Assembly: GCF_025319965.1 (NCBI RefSeq)
Contig: NZ_CP012549.1
Span: 1,488,001-1,552,000 of the forward strand
Direction: 5' to 3'
Origin: Campylobacter sp. RM16187
GTDB lineage: Bacteria; Campylobacterota; Campylobacteria; Campylobacterales; Campylobacteraceae
Length of the DNA stretch: 64,000 bases
Part shown: piece by piece, positions 1 to 8,875 of the stretch
Position numbering within the stretch: the stretch's first letter is position 1
Layout of the letters: the number at the start of each line of letters is the position of its first letter
The notes under the pieces: model-generated
Database searches by the model: none
The model's input: only the letters and a program-made list of their open reading frames with translations
What the model was told of the DNA's origin: nothing
Translations under genes and position numbers: made by a program

Positions 1-1
1 G

Positions 2-499
2 GTAGTATTTGCGACAAGCTCCTCTGAAACCGCCCTAGCTCCACTTATGCAAAAGCTGGAAAGAGCCGGTATACATAGAGGCGCAGTAGGACTTATAATA
101 CCCACAGGATACTCTTTTAATCTTGATTGCACTAATATCTACTTAAGTCTTAGCGTAATATTTTTAGCTCAAGCATTTGGTATCCCTTTAACTATTGAGC
201 ACTTAATACAAATTTTAATTATACTAATGGTTACAAGCAAGGGCGCAGTAGGAGTTACCGGATCAGGGTTTATAGTTCTAGCAGGTACGCTAGCAGCCCT
301 GCCTAGTGCCGGGATACCTGTTGTTACAGTAGCAGTACTACTAGGGGTGGATAAATTTATGTCGGAGATGAGAGCGGTAGGAAATCTGTGCGGCAATGCG
401 GTTGGATGCCTCATTATCTCTATCTGGGATAAAAAAGTCGATATAAAACAGTTTCGCTACGCATTAGATCATCCGGAAGAATTTCAATTTCGTGCCTAG
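2..499 (+). CDS. C4-dicarboxylate/amino acid:cation symporter, C-terminal part (DctA-like)
   Basis: The reading frame is open from base 2, so the gene starts before the window; about 165 residues are seen. The fragment opens with the serine-rich re-entrant motif TSSSETALAPL. It then has a sequence of the NMDGT type (here NLDCTNIY) and the C-terminal MSEMRAVGNLCGNAVG stretch typical of DAACS-family symporters of the DctA/GltP kind. These inner-membrane carriers import succinate, fumarate, aspartate or related acids with Na+ or H+. The usual Gly of NMDGT is Cys here. The exact substrate cannot be read from this part. A strong hairpin follows the stop codon and separates it from a convergent paralogue of the same superfamily. 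Confidence 0.85.
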   Translation, partial: VVFATSSSETALAPLMQKLERAGIHRGAVGLIIPTGYSFNLDCTNIYLSLSVIFLAQAFGIPLTIEHLIQILIILMVTSKGAVGVTGSGFIVLAGTLAALPSAGIPVVTVAVLLGVDKFMSEMRAVGNLCGNAVGCLIISIWDKKVDIKQFRYALDHPEEFQFRA

Positions 500-532
500 T
501 TTCAGGAGAAGAGTTAAGTCCTTCTCCTGAAA
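500..532. terminator. Bidirectional hairpin terminator between two convergent symporter genes
   Basis: A perfect 12-bp inverted repeat, TTTCAGGAGAAG / CTTCTCCTGAAA, has a 9-base loop. It starts right after the stop of the upstream gene and ends just before the stop of the convergent one, so it can serve both. Confidence 0.8.
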
Positions 533-538
533 CATAAA

Positions 539-1831
539 TTAGCTATTCCAAATCTCCTCATCTAGCTCGCGTTCACTTTTAGCCACAAAAACCGCACCCA
601 TCATATCTCCAACAACATTCATAGATGTTCTTCCCATATCAAGTATAGCATCAATGCCCAAAATCATACCGTAAGCTATGGCTATCACACTGCCAGCCTC
701 CACCTTTAAGCCCACTGATTCAAGAACCATAAGGAGCATTATAGCTCCTGCTCCCGGCACTCCAGCAGTTCCTATGGAGGCCAATAATGCAGTTATTACT
801 ACGGTTAGCTGCTGAGCGAAATCAAGCGGCATACCTACGACATTTGCGATAAATATCGCACAAACTCCTAAATATATGGTTGTACCATCCATATTTATAG
901 TCGCACCAACTGGCAAAGTAAAGCCATAAATACTCCTAGGCACTCCCATATCCTTTTCGGCAGTCTCCATGGAAACAGGCAGAGTAGCTCCGGAAGAGCG
1001 CGTAACAAAGGCTGTAATCATAGGCGGACGCACTTTTCTTATAAATATAAGAGGATTTAATCCAACAAACAGACATGCCACACAATAAACCAATGAAATT
1101 TGTAAAGCAAGTCCTATATATAGGCTCAAAGTTACATTAGCTAAAGGCCCAAACGCCTCTGCTCCGCTTTTTGAAAAAACTATAAAAATAAGTGCAAATA
1201 CGCCAATAGGGGCATACTGCATGACCCAACCAACAACTTTAAACATCACGCTACTCATACCCTCAAAAAACAGATAAACATTATCAGCCGCATTTCTTAC
1301 AGCCTGACTTTCACTATCTTTGCAAAAAGCCAAAGCAATTCCAAAGAATAGACAAAAACAGATAGTCGGCAAAACCTCTGCATTCGCTATAGAGCCAAAT
1401 GGGTTAGTAGGAATGATATTTAATAAAATTTCAACCAATCCTGGGGATTTGGCCTCTTTGGCTACTCCTGCGATATGAGCCAACTCAAGCCCTATTCCAG
1501 GCTGCAAAACAGAACCCACAAAAAGCCCGATTACTATTGCGCAAAGTGAAGTCGCCATATAAAATGCAATAATTTTGACGCCAACCTTTCCAAGATGTGC
1601 AGGAGAAATACTGCTAGCACCTACTATCAAGGTACAGACTATAACAGGGATCATAATCATCTTTAAAAGCCTTATAAAAACATCCCCGAAAGGCTTTAAG
1701 ATCTCTATCGCGCTTGTAGCATTTTGGAATATCATACCAAATATAGCACCCAAAATAAGACCTATTAAAATTCTAACCAACAAATTACTTTTGAAGTAAA
1801 AATTCAAAATACCTTTTTTTGACTCAACCAT
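539..1831 (-). CDS. Dicarboxylate/amino acid:cation symporter (DAACS family)
   Basis: A complete 430-residue inner-membrane carrier of the glutamate/aspartate/dicarboxylate transporter fold. It shows an N-terminal cluster of hydrophobic helices with the KMIMIPVI segment, the serine-rich loop TRSSGATLPVS, the cation/substrate motif ATINMDGTTIY and a C-terminal DMGRTSMNVVGD segment (Asp and Arg/Asn of the binding site). The family imports anionic amino acids, cystine or C4-dicarboxylates by cation symport; the substrate here is not settled by sequence. Length is normal for the family. It is a single-gene unit, convergent with the partial DAACS gene to its left and divergent from pepT. Confidence 0.9.
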   Translation of the reverse strand: MVESKKGILNFYFKSNLLVRILIGLILGAIFGMIFQNATSAIEILKPFGDVFIRLLKMIMIPVIVCTLIVGASSISPAHLGKVGVKIIAFYMATSLCAIVIGLFVGSVLQPGIGLELAHIAGVAKEAKSPGLVEILLNIIPTNPFGSIANAEVLPTICFCLFFGIALAFCKDSESQAVRNAADNVYLFFEGMSSVMFKVVGWVMQYAPIGVFALIFIVFSKSGAEAFGPLANVTLSLYIGLALQISLVYCVACLFVGLNPLIFIRKVRPPMITAFVTRSSGATLPVSMETAEKDMGVPRSIYGFTLPVGATINMDGTTIYLGVCAIFIANVVGMPLDFAQQLTVVITALLASIGTAGVPGAGAIMLLMVLESVGLKVEAGSVIAIAYGMILGIDAILDMGRTSMNVVGDMMGAVFVAKSERELDEEIWNS

Positions 1832-2042
1832 AAAAGCCTCCTTGATATTTGATTGGTATCTGATTTTATCTTTATTTGTCTTAAAAGGATAATGATTTAA
1901 AGAAAAATCTAATAAATTTAAATTGAGTGTTAAAAATAATCCAAATTTTTAAAATTTTAGAGAATTTAGCTTAAAAAATATTTCTTATAAAATTTATAAA
2001 TTTTATTTTAAACTTATTAATTTATTTTAATTTTTATTACAC

Positions 2043-2078
2043 TATAATTTTATAAATTTTTAATCTAAATTTAGGAGG
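2043..2078 (+). promoter_or_regulatory. pepT promoter -10 box and strong ribosome binding site
   Basis: A perfect TATAAT lies at 2043-2048 in very AT-rich DNA. It is followed by AGGAGG at 2073-2078, five bases before the ATG at 2084. The spacing implies a short leader. No clear -35 is seen, as is usual for Campylobacter promoters. Confidence 0.6.
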
Positions 2079-2083
2079 AATAA

Positions 2084-3316
2084 ATGGATATAGTCGAAAG
2101 ATTTTTGCGATATACAAAAATCAACACAACTACAAATAGAGAGGCTGGAGCTGCTGGCATAATGCCTTCAAATCCTGTTGAAATGGAGCTTGCAAAGCTT
2201 CTTGAAAACGAGCTAAAAGAGCTTGGACTAAAAGATATAAAAAGGCGCGAGAATAGCATAACAACTGCTATTTTGCCTTCAAATTCAAGCAAAAAGCTTC
2301 CATCGGTTGCATTTTTTGCACACCTTGATACAAGCGCGGAGCAAAAAAACGATACTAAAGCTCAAATAGTAAGCTACAAAGGCGGAGATATAACTCTAAA
2401 TAAAGAGCTAAATATCGTAATGAAAGAAAGTGAATTTCCAGAACTTAAAAACTATGTAGGCGATGATATAATAGTAACCGATGGCACTAGCTTGCTTGGG
2501 GCGGATGATAAAGCTGCAATAGCAAGCATTATGAATGCTTTGCAATTTTTTGTGCAAAATCCGGATGTTGAGCACGGCGATGTAGTGGCTTGCTTTTTGC
2601 CTGATGAAGAGCAAGGGCTTAGAGGAGCTAAGGCACTAAATATAAGCGAGATAAACACAGATTTTGGTTACTGTTTGGATTGCTGTGGCATAGGAGAGTT
2701 TATATATGAAAACTGGAATGCGGGCGATGCGGCAGTTACTTTTATAGGACAATCCGCTCATCCAATGAATGCAAAAGGTAAACTTATAAATTCACTTCTT
2801 ATGGCACATAAATTTATCTCTATGCTTCCTGGTGGAGAGGCCCCCGAGTATACCGAAAATAGAGAGGGATACTACTGGGTAAAAGAGCTTAGCGGAAATA
2901 GTGCAAAGACTGTTTTAAAACTTGATGTAAGAGAATTTAATGATAAAAAATATTCCGAGAGAATGCAATTTTTACAAGATTTAACAGACTCTTGCAATAA
3001 AATTTGGGGTGCCGGCAGAGTAAGTATAAAACTTTCCGATAGATACAAAAATGTTTACAACTATCTTACAGAAGGCGAAAATAGTCTTCCTATAGTGGCT
3101 GCCAAAAAAGCTTATGAAAGCTTAGGTATCACACCAAAAGTTATCCCTATGAGAGGCGGATATGACGGATCGGTAATATCCGAAAAAGGAATTCCTTGCC
3201 CAAATATCTTTACAGGCGCCCACAACTTCCACTCAATATATGAATACCTGCCGGTTAAATCTCTTCATGCTTCAAGCAACGTTGTTAAAGAGATAATAAA
3301 AAATTTAGCAAAATAA
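2084..3316 (+). CDS. pepT: Peptidase T (tripeptide aminopeptidase)
   Basis: A 410-residue cytoplasmic M20-family dizinc aminopeptidase that removes the N-terminal residue of tripeptides. Visible metal ligands and catalytic residues are His80 and Asp82 (FFAHLDTS), Asp141 (LLGADDKAA), the Glu pair at 175-176 (PDEEQG) and the C-terminal GAHNFHS histidine. The PMRGGYDGS and PCPNIFTG motifs are typical of PepT rather than of other M20 enzymes. The start is supported by an AGGAGG site. The gene stands alone between its own promoter and a hairpin terminator. It would feed amino acids to an organism that lives largely on peptides and organic acids, in line with the neighbouring transporters. Confidence 0.93.
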   Translation: MDIVERFLRYTKINTTTNREAGAAGIMPSNPVEMELAKLLENELKELGLKDIKRRENSITTAILPSNSSKKLPSVAFFAHLDTSAEQKNDTKAQIVSYKGGDITLNKELNIVMKESEFPELKNYVGDDIIVTDGTSLLGADDKAAIASIMNALQFFVQNPDVEHGDVVACFLPDEEQGLRGAKALNISEINTDFGYCLDCCGIGEFIYENWNAGDAAVTFIGQSAHPMNAKGKLINSLLMAHKFISMLPGGEAPEYTENREGYYWVKELSGNSAKTVLKLDVREFNDKKYSERMQFLQDLTDSCNKIWGAGRVSIKLSDRYKNVYNYLTEGENSLPIVAAKKAYESLGITPKVIPMRGGYDGSVISEKGIPCPNIFTGAHNFHSIYEYLPVKSLHASSNVVKEIIKNLAK

Positions 3317-3324
3317 TAAATACA

Positions 3325-3347
3325 AAAGGCTGTTTAAAGCAGCCTTT
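3325..3347 (+). terminator. pepT terminator
   Basis: Stem AAAGGCTG / CAGCCTTT (8 bp) with a 7-base loop, beginning 8 bases after the pepT stop codon. A long T-run is absent, but the position and stem fit a transcription terminator. Confidence 0.65.
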
Positions 3348-3619
3348 GACTTATCTTAAAACTTTGGCTCTGTTAAAATATAGTGTTGATTATGATATTT
3401 TAGATTCCAAAAAATGTAACTAAATATTGTATAAAAGACGATAATGTCCGAAATTAGCAATCGACGTAAATGACTTTTTAAATTTATAGTATATCTTTAG
3501 TGTTTTACATTTATAACGATTAAGCTTAGTATTTTTTGCCAAGAAATATCAATTAGGTATTTTAATAGAGACTAAAATATATAGAAAATTTTAAATTTAT
3601 AGACCAAGCGGTTTAAAAA
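3348..3619. other. Gene-free AT-rich interval containing a GGCTCTGTT motif
   Basis: No credible reading frame on either strand. The only notable element is GGCTCTGTTAAAATATAG beginning at 3366. It resembles the outer end of an insertion sequence and has a diverged relative, in the same orientation, at about 18720. No transposase fragment was seen beside it. Confidence 0.4.
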
Positions 3620-3638
3620 GAGGCGGGAGATCCGCCTC
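3620..3638 (-). terminator. Terminator of the DcuC-type transporter gene
   Basis: Perfect 7-bp G+C-rich stem GAGGCGG / CCGCCTC with a 5-base loop. On the minus strand it is followed by CTTTTT, and it lies 14 bases past the stop of the minus-strand gene: a standard intrinsic terminator. Confidence 0.85.
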
Positions 3639-3651
3639 GAAGTTAATAGAA

Positions 3652-4941
3652 TTAAAGCATAAAGAATGCTATGACAACAACGGCTATAGCCATAGCCGGA
3701 GCGGTTCTTTTTGCAATCTCGATAGGGCTTACCATAGCAAGACCGGCACAAACGATAGCGGCACCGGCAATTGGAGATGACGAACGACCAAGAGCACCTG
3801 CAATAGCAGCAGCCATACCAAGTTTAGTTTGCTCAAAACCAAGATCTTGAGCATGTACTGTTATGGCACCGTTAAACGCCATAGTAGCGGCATCTCCGGA
3901 TCCCGTAACTACAGCCATAAGATATGGTATAAACGTTCCGCCCAGTCTTACGAACTCTTCTGAGTGTTTTAAAACATCTGTTATCGCATCTATCGCACCG
4001 CACGCTCTAAGACCTGCAACGAAAACGCCCGCAGCGATGATGATACCGATAACTTCAGCATATGCGCTTCCCATACCCTTAAAAAACTCTGTAGTAATCT
4101 TTTCTGGACTTGTCCATGTTACAAATACAGCTAAAATCGCACCAAGCAACATAGCTTCAGCAACACCCATCTTAGTCCAAGTTAAAAATGAAATCTTATG
4201 TAGATCGGTTCCGCCTATAACAAGAATGATAAGTGGCACTAAAGGCATAAGAGCAAATAAAACATTTACTTTAATAGGCTCTGCTGCAGCCCCGTCTCCA
4301 ATTTTTTGTGAGAAATCTTGACCCTTTTGGTAATCTTTAAACAAGATAGCAGTAACACTTAAAATAACTAAAACAACTATAAATGCCGCCATAGCGTTTG
4401 GAAATTGAACTTTAATAACGTCAGGTATGGTTACTTTTGCCATCTCTGAAACAAAGGCGTTGTGTGCTGAACCAGGGCTTAAAACTCCGCCGAATGTTCC
4501 TGCAAATACAGCAGCACCGGCCATAGCAGGTCGAACACCAGAAGCCATAAGAAGAGGTATCATAGTGGCACCAACAGCAGCAGAACAACCTGCAGCGGAA
4601 GGGATAGCTATGTTAACAAAAAATGTAATCACGAATGTGAGAGGAACAAGTAAAAATCCTATATTTTTCATAGGTTTTGTAAGCAAAGTAACAAGGTGCT
4701 GATCGCACTTAGTGACTTTCATAACATAAGCAAAACCCATACTCGCACAAATAGCCTTGATAAGTCCTGCGGAAGTCATTGACTTCGTAAACTGAGCAAG
4801 AGCATCAAGAGGAGTAAGGCAAACCACGCAAAGCACCAAACCGACACCTATAAGGACGGTTTTGGTCTCTCTTTTTTTAATAAGCAGATATATAACTGCA
4901 ACTAAGCCTAAAACGGCACATATTAGCTTTAAAGTAGCCAT
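3652..4941 (-). CDS. C4-dicarboxylate carrier of the DcuC family
   Basis: A 429-residue polytopic inner-membrane protein with about twelve hydrophobic segments. It has the repeated Ala/Gly-rich NIAIPSAAGCSAAVGATMIPLL and VTGSGDAATMAFNG-type regions seen in DcuC/ArsB-NhaD-like carriers. DcuC proteins exchange or export succinate and take up fumarate, malate or aspartate during anaerobic or microaerobic fumarate respiration. The ATG at 4941 is preceded by an AAAGG site and a TATAAT-like box on the minus strand. It is a single-gene unit with its own terminator. Substrate assignment to C4-dicarboxylates is by family; related members of unknown substrate exist. Confidence 0.8.
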   Translation of the reverse strand: MATLKLICAVLGLVAVIYLLIKKRETKTVLIGVGLVLCVVCLTPLDALAQFTKSMTSAGLIKAICASMGFAYVMKVTKCDQHLVTLLTKPMKNIGFLLVPLTFVITFFVNIAIPSAAGCSAAVGATMIPLLMASGVRPAMAGAAVFAGTFGGVLSPGSAHNAFVSEMAKVTIPDVIKVQFPNAMAAFIVVLVILSVTAILFKDYQKGQDFSQKIGDGAAAEPIKVNVLFALMPLVPLIILVIGGTDLHKISFLTWTKMGVAEAMLLGAILAVFVTWTSPEKITTEFFKGMGSAYAEVIGIIIAAGVFVAGLRACGAIDAITDVLKHSEEFVRLGGTFIPYLMAVVTGSGDAATMAFNGAITVHAQDLGFEQTKLGMAAAIAGALGRSSSPIAGAAIVCAGLAMVSPIEIAKRTAPAMAIAVVVIAFFML

Positions 4942-5025
4942 CTTTAACCTTTCTTATAAATTATATAATATTTACATACTGTTTAATTATATTCATCTTA
5001 AATTTAAATCAAAATTAAAATCTGT

Positions 5026-5730
5026 CTAAAATGTAAAACTATCTCCCACTGCGATACTTTCTGTATCTTTTTTGTAGCGCATTTTTAAAACCGCATCATT
5101 TCCTAGTATTTTTGCACTATTGCCTGATATCTTTAATCCAACTCCTTCAGGAAGAGCATAGATTATGCTATCTTGATTTACTATTAAAAATTCTTCCAAT
5201 CTCTCTTCTCTGCTCTCTCCATTATGACCGGCTATCTTTCCGCTTATAAAATGAGGGTTAATTTGATGAGGGAAGATATTTAGCGCATCAAAAAGTTTTG
5301 GCATTATAATAGGCATATCGTTTGTTGTCATAATAGTACTTCCAGCTACGTTTGCACCAGCAGACCAGCCAAAATACGGAGTTCCGACCTCAACCTTCTC
5401 TCTTATTGCATCAACTAAATCATATTTATATAGATAATAAAGCAAAACAAAGGTGTTCCCCCCTCCTATTGATATTGCTTTAGCATTCTTTACAGCCTGT
5501 TTTGGATCGTTAAATCTATGAATTGATTTTATATTTTTATTTTGGAGGCAATCTTGAACCTTAAGCTCATATTCATCGTTTGTGCGTCTAACTCCCGCAT
5601 AAGGGATAAAGAGTACCTCCTCATCGCAAACTCCATGCTCTGTCAAAAACTCGTTAATCCAAGGCCTGCAGTGGTTCAAGTACCCTGTATCCTTGTATCC
5701 TGAACTGCTTAAAAGCAAAGCTTTTTTCAT
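5026..5730 (-). CDS. pepE: Peptidase E (alpha-aspartyl dipeptidase)
   Basis: A 234-residue cytoplasmic serine peptidase of family S51 that hydrolyses dipeptides with N-terminal aspartate. The nucleophile elbow GWSAGANVAG and the preceding GGGNTFVLL loop are clear; INPHFISG supplies the likely catalytic histidine. I place the start at the ATG at 5730, giving MKKALLLSSS, because GGAGAG lies five bases upstream and the family begins there. An in-frame codon further upstream (5781) would add 17 unmatched residues. It releases aspartate, which the neighbouring dicarboxylate carriers and fumarate metabolism could use (inference). Confidence 0.9.
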   Translation of the reverse strand: MKKALLLSSSGYKDTGYLNHCRPWINEFLTEHGVCDEEVLFIPYAGVRRTNDEYELKVQDCLQNKNIKSIHRFNDPKQAVKNAKAISIGGGNTFVLLYYLYKYDLVDAIREKVEVGTPYFGWSAGANVAGSTIMTTNDMPIIMPKLFDALNIFPHQINPHFISGKIAGHNGESREERLEEFLIVNQDSIIYALPEGVGLKISGNSAKILGNDAVLKMRYKKDTESIAVGDSFTF

Positions 5731-6025
5731 AATACTCTCCTGTAATAAATGTTTTTTATTATTATTGTATTCTAAAAACAACTTTAAAATTAAAAAAATA
5801 TAAAAAATAATTTTTAAAAATTTAATTTATAAAACGATATATAAATAATGCTTAAAAAAGGGTTAAAAGCTACGCTTAGGTAAATATTTTCTTAATAAGC
5901 CCAGGCAATAAAAATCAAATAAATTTTTAAGCAAAAAACTACCTTAAAATCACAAAATCCAACTAAAATTTAAAATGCTGGGCATTAAAAATCGCCATAT
6001 TCTTAATTTCTTTAAATTTCAATTA
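5731..6025. other. AT-rich intergenic stretch
   Basis: About 295 bases between pepE and the end of the PepSY operon. I see only A/T-rich tracts and no credible coding frame or RNA. It must hold the pepE promoter, but no box is convincing. Confidence 0.4.
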
Positions 6026-6244
6026 TCAATTTTTAAATTCTTTAAAATTTAAACAAATACTAATTGCAAGCTGGCAAAGTCCTGCTGCAAAGAAAAAATA
6101 TGTAAAATCCAAAAATTTATTATCATTCATAATCATAAGAAAAACAAACAAAACAAGGCAAACAATAGAACCCAAATAAAATCTCTTGTCAAGTCTTGCA
6201 AAAGCGATAAAAGCTACACTTAAGATTCCAAGCAAAATGCTCAT
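6026..6244 (-). CDS. Small membrane protein, third gene of the PepSY operon
   Basis: 72 residues with two or three hydrophobic segments separated by short charged loops (LDKRFYLG, NDNKFLDF). No family recognised. Its ATG overlaps the stop of the PepSY protein gene as ATGA at 6241-6244, so the two are probably translationally coupled. Role unknown; the context suggests a partner of the PepSY-type membrane protein. Confidence 0.65.
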   Translation of the reverse strand: MSILLGILSVAFIAFARLDKRFYLGSIVCLVLFVFLMIMNDNKFLDFTYFFFAAGLCQLAISICLNFKEFKN

Positions 6245-7938
6245 GCTTTCTCCTTTATAAATCTAAGACTAAGCCACACAAAGACAAGAGAAACAAAGAG
6301 ACAAGCAAGCGAAATCTTAAAAATTTCAAAATTTACGAAAGAACCATTTGCTATAGAGACTATAAAAACAACAGCAAAAACCACAGAAGTTATAACAGAA
6401 CTTAAAGAGTATCCATATTTTTTGACAAAAATTGCGCCGATCAATGAAATAAACGCAAAAGCGGTAAAAAAGGCATAAACTTCATATTCGTACCTAAACT
6501 CATTTTCATAAGGTATTAGCTGATTTGCAAGTAAATAAATGCCAAGAGCAGTAAATAGCCCTATAAAAAACGCATTATTAAATACTTTTATCATATATAT
6601 TGCGACTTTAGAGTGCTGCTTTTGACTCCACAAATAAGCTCCTGAGGCGCACATAATAAGCCCAAGACAGCCAAATACAAAAAATACAAATCTAACCAGC
6701 TCTCCACCAAAGCCGCCTACATGAAAAATTCTCATAAACAGCATTACAAGATTTGCCCTAGGAACCTCTCTTTCAAAAACCTCCTCAAGCTTTTCTCCGC
6801 TTACGGCATCGAAAACTTTAGCTTCAAAGCTTAGGCCTTTTTCGGTAAATGGCTTACTAGGCACAAAATTTAGCTGTATATGAGCTGTGCCCTGCATACT
6901 TCTTTGAATAACTATACTCTCAAAATTTTCATTTGAATGTTTATCTACAATACTTTTAACTTGATCGGTAGTAGGCATAAATTTAGCTTTTCTTGCCATC
7001 ATATTAGCCATAAATTCCTTACTTTTGCCAAACTGATCTCTCATTTTTGATAAAGATTGCTCAGTGATATTTATCTCTTTATTTTGAGATAAATTTTGCA
7101 TTACCAAAGGCTTCATATCATTTGATTTTACATTCTGCTTAACTAAATTTTTAGATACTTCATCATCTTTTTTAATAGTTAAGTTTTGCTCAGCCATCGC
7201 CTTTGCAAGAGCCCTTTGTCTTTTGCGCTCCTCGTTTCTAGCCTTAGCCTTGGCAGTAAAATCTTGTTGCATACTCGCCTTATTTTGATTAGCTACTTCA
7301 GAATATATACCCTTTAGCATAAACCTCTCGACCAGATAAAGGCCTGAAACGCTAAGCATTAAAAATATCACAAACCCACTAACACTAGCTAGAATATGAG
7401 AATCCATCCAAAAGGACTTTTGTCTAAATTTGAAAAAATCCTTTAAAATTCTCTTATGTATCATAATGCCAGACAATAAAACAAAAAGCATAGCTATGGT
7501 TATATAGCCGATTATTTCGCGTGCAGTTACTCGATTTATAAACCACAAATCATAATGAAGCGCGCTCAAAAAACCTCCGCCGTAAGTGCTTCTGCCTCTT
7601 ATAATCTCAGATGTGTCCGGATCTATCTTGACTATTTTTCGGTTTCTTCTATGCTCTCTAACTCTTACGTCATCATGCCAGGATATGGTTATGTAAGGGG
7701 TAAATTCACTAGGCGGTGTTATCCTCCAAATATCGGAATTTGGATGGTGTTCTTTAAGATATTCAAGCGAAGTATCCAGATATTCACTATTTTTGTAATT
7801 TATCTTATAATATTCAGGCTGCATAAACAAAGTTATATCATCTTTATAATAAGCCAAGGTTCCACTAAAAAATATAAAAAATATTATCCATGTAAAGGCA
7901 AGTCCAAAATATCTATGAAAGAGTCGAAGCATCATCAT
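6241..7938 (-). CDS. PepSY-associated transmembrane protein (PiuB/iron-uptake type)
   Basis: A 565-residue inner-membrane protein with an N-terminal helix (RYFGLAFTWIIFFIFFSGTL) and further helices near residues 145-165, 185-205, 400-425 and in the C-terminal third. The helix arrangement and the paired periplasmic regions match the PepSY-associated TM family. Members of that family are usually linked to siderophore or heme uptake and are suspected to handle reduction of imported iron compounds. Odd here is a long Lys/Gln/Asn-rich periplasmic insert (about residues 220-330). The gene is the middle one of three tightly overlapping genes (ATGA overlaps at both ends). The upstream neighbour is a Fur-box-controlled HutX gene, which supports an iron role, but none is proven. 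Confidence 0.8.
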   Translation of the reverse strand: MMMLRLFHRYFGLAFTWIIFFIFFSGTLAYYKDDITLFMQPEYYKINYKNSEYLDTSLEYLKEHHPNSDIWRITPPSEFTPYITISWHDDVRVREHRRNRKIVKIDPDTSEIIRGRSTYGGGFLSALHYDLWFINRVTAREIIGYITIAMLFVLLSGIMIHKRILKDFFKFRQKSFWMDSHILASVSGFVIFLMLSVSGLYLVERFMLKGIYSEVANQNKASMQQDFTAKAKARNEERKRQRALAKAMAEQNLTIKKDDEVSKNLVKQNVKSNDMKPLVMQNLSQNKEINITEQSLSKMRDQFGKSKEFMANMMARKAKFMPTTDQVKSIVDKHSNENFESIVIQRSMQGTAHIQLNFVPSKPFTEKGLSFEAKVFDAVSGEKLEEVFEREVPRANLVMLFMRIFHVGGFGGELVRFVFFVFGCLGLIMCASGAYLWSQKQHSKVAIYMIKVFNNAFFIGLFTALGIYLLANQLIPYENEFRYEYEVYAFFTAFAFISLIGAIFVKKYGYSLSSVITSVVFAVVFIVSIANGSFVNFEIFKISLACLFVSLVFVWLSLRFIKEKA

Positions 7939-8189
7939 ATCGTGACCGCCAAAGTAGTGAATAAAACTGTTAATACAAGAACAAATTTAAGTCTTATTGT
8001 ATAGCAGAATAAAAACCAAAGGGTAAAAATGCCCATAAATAAAAAATTTGCAACTACAAGCTTTTCATTTTGAATAACGCTTAAAAAATTTGGAATTTTG
8101 ACACTAAAATAATAAGATATGATAAATCCGAATACGCTGCAAGCAATCGTTCTAATGATAAACTCTTTAGTTCTTGAGAGCAAAAGCAT
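7935..8189 (-). CDS. Small membrane protein, first gene of the PepSY operon
   Basis: 84 residues with two or three hydrophobic segments (FLFMGIFTLWFLFCYTI, FVLVLTVLFTTLAVTI). No family recognised; small proteins of this kind often accompany PepSY-TM proteins. Its stop overlaps the next start (ATGA). The ATG at 8189 has AAGG directly against it, which is too close. The in-frame TTG at 8183 would have better spacing, so the true start may be two codons in. Confidence 0.6.
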   Translation of the reverse strand: MLLLSRTKEFIIRTIACSVFGFIISYYFSVKIPNFLSVIQNEKLVVANFLFMGIFTLWFLFCYTIRLKFVLVLTVLFTTLAVTI

Positions 8190-8270
8190 CCTTGATCTTT
8201 AGAAATTAATTTAAGATTATAAATTAATATGAATAAAAATTAACTTAATACAATTATGATATTTATTAAT

Positions 8271-8303
8271 ATTTATCCTGAATTTTAATAATCCAGGATA
8301 AAT
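8271..8303. terminator. Inverted repeat between hutX and the PepSY operon
   Basis: A perfect 10-bp stem, ATTTATCCTG / CAGGATAAAT, with a 13-base loop lies about 55 bases beyond the hutX stop. There is no T-run on the minus strand, so it may be a terminator, an attenuating hairpin before the PepSY operon, or a protein site. Confidence 0.45.
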
Positions 8304-8357
8304 TTCGATATGTCTAAAAAATCTTAGTATCCAATCAATTTGTTTAAAAATTTGATA

Positions 8358-8846
8358 TTATATTCTAGTTTTTAACTCCTCGAAAGCACTTTCTTGATTT
8401 TTTAAAAGATTCCTCTCTTTATCTCTCGCTACATAGATTTTAAAAATATTTTCTCCATTTTTATCATAAAACTGCACCGATTTTGAGAGCATTCCCATGA
8501 ACGTTTGAGTTACAAAAAAGATCTTATCTATATCGCTTGCCTTTAGGTGTCCGCCGAAATTTGACTCTTTCATGCTGAAGTTATAATACCCTTGAGCGTG
8601 CTGTCCGCTTGGAATTTTGGTTTTAAACTCTATGATAAACGATGGAGTGTTTTTAACAAAAAGCACTTCACCCCAGCTGCCTATCTCACCGATGATCTCG
8701 TCAAATTTAGCCCCATCGGCAACTCTGCAAAACTCACAAGGCAGGTTTAAAAGCACATCCATCTCTTTTAGCCCAAGCTCTTTACCTATTTCACCTAGTG
8801 AAATTTTTGGATTTTTCTCGATTAGAGATTTTACTTTTTCTTTCAT
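8358..8846 (-). CDS. hutX: HutX/ChuX-type heme utilisation protein
   Basis: About 162 residues, the usual size for the family of intracellular heme carrier/utilisation proteins. Family signatures are an N-terminal HTH-like segment (LGEIGKELGLKEMDVLLNLP), the central GQHAQGYYNF and FGGHLKASDIDKIFFV blocks, FMGMLSKSVQFY, and the closing GENIFKIYVARDKERNL. The family binds heme in the cytoplasm after uptake and passes it on for degradation. I prefer the ATG at 8846 because AAGGA lies five bases before it; the ATG at 8852 touches the same AAGG with no spacing. A TATAAT box and a Fur-type palindrome precede the gene, so iron repression is likely. The rest of a heme transport system is not in this window. 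Confidence 0.8.
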   Translation of the reverse strand: MKEKVKSLIEKNPKISLGEIGKELGLKEMDVLLNLPCEFCRVADGAKFDEIIGEIGSWGEVLFVKNTPSFIIEFKTKIPSGQHAQGYYNFSMKESNFGGHLKASDIDKIFFVTQTFMGMLSKSVQFYDKNGENIFKIYVARDKERNLLKNQESAFEELKTRI

Positions 8847-8875
8847 TTTCATCCTTTTTAAATAAAATTTGGCAA

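Noticed and set aside
3863-4321. 152-codon open frame opposite the DcuC-type gene
   Set aside because: Shadow of a membrane-protein gene with biased codons; no start signal.
4941-5025. FNR-type site before the DcuC-type gene
   Set aside because: TTGATTTAAATTTA matches only one half of the consensus and its spacing to TATAAT does not fit activation.
7555-8004. 149-codon open frame opposite the PepSY protein gene
   Set aside because: Lies across the start of a clear gene and its overlap with the upstream one; no recognisable domain.
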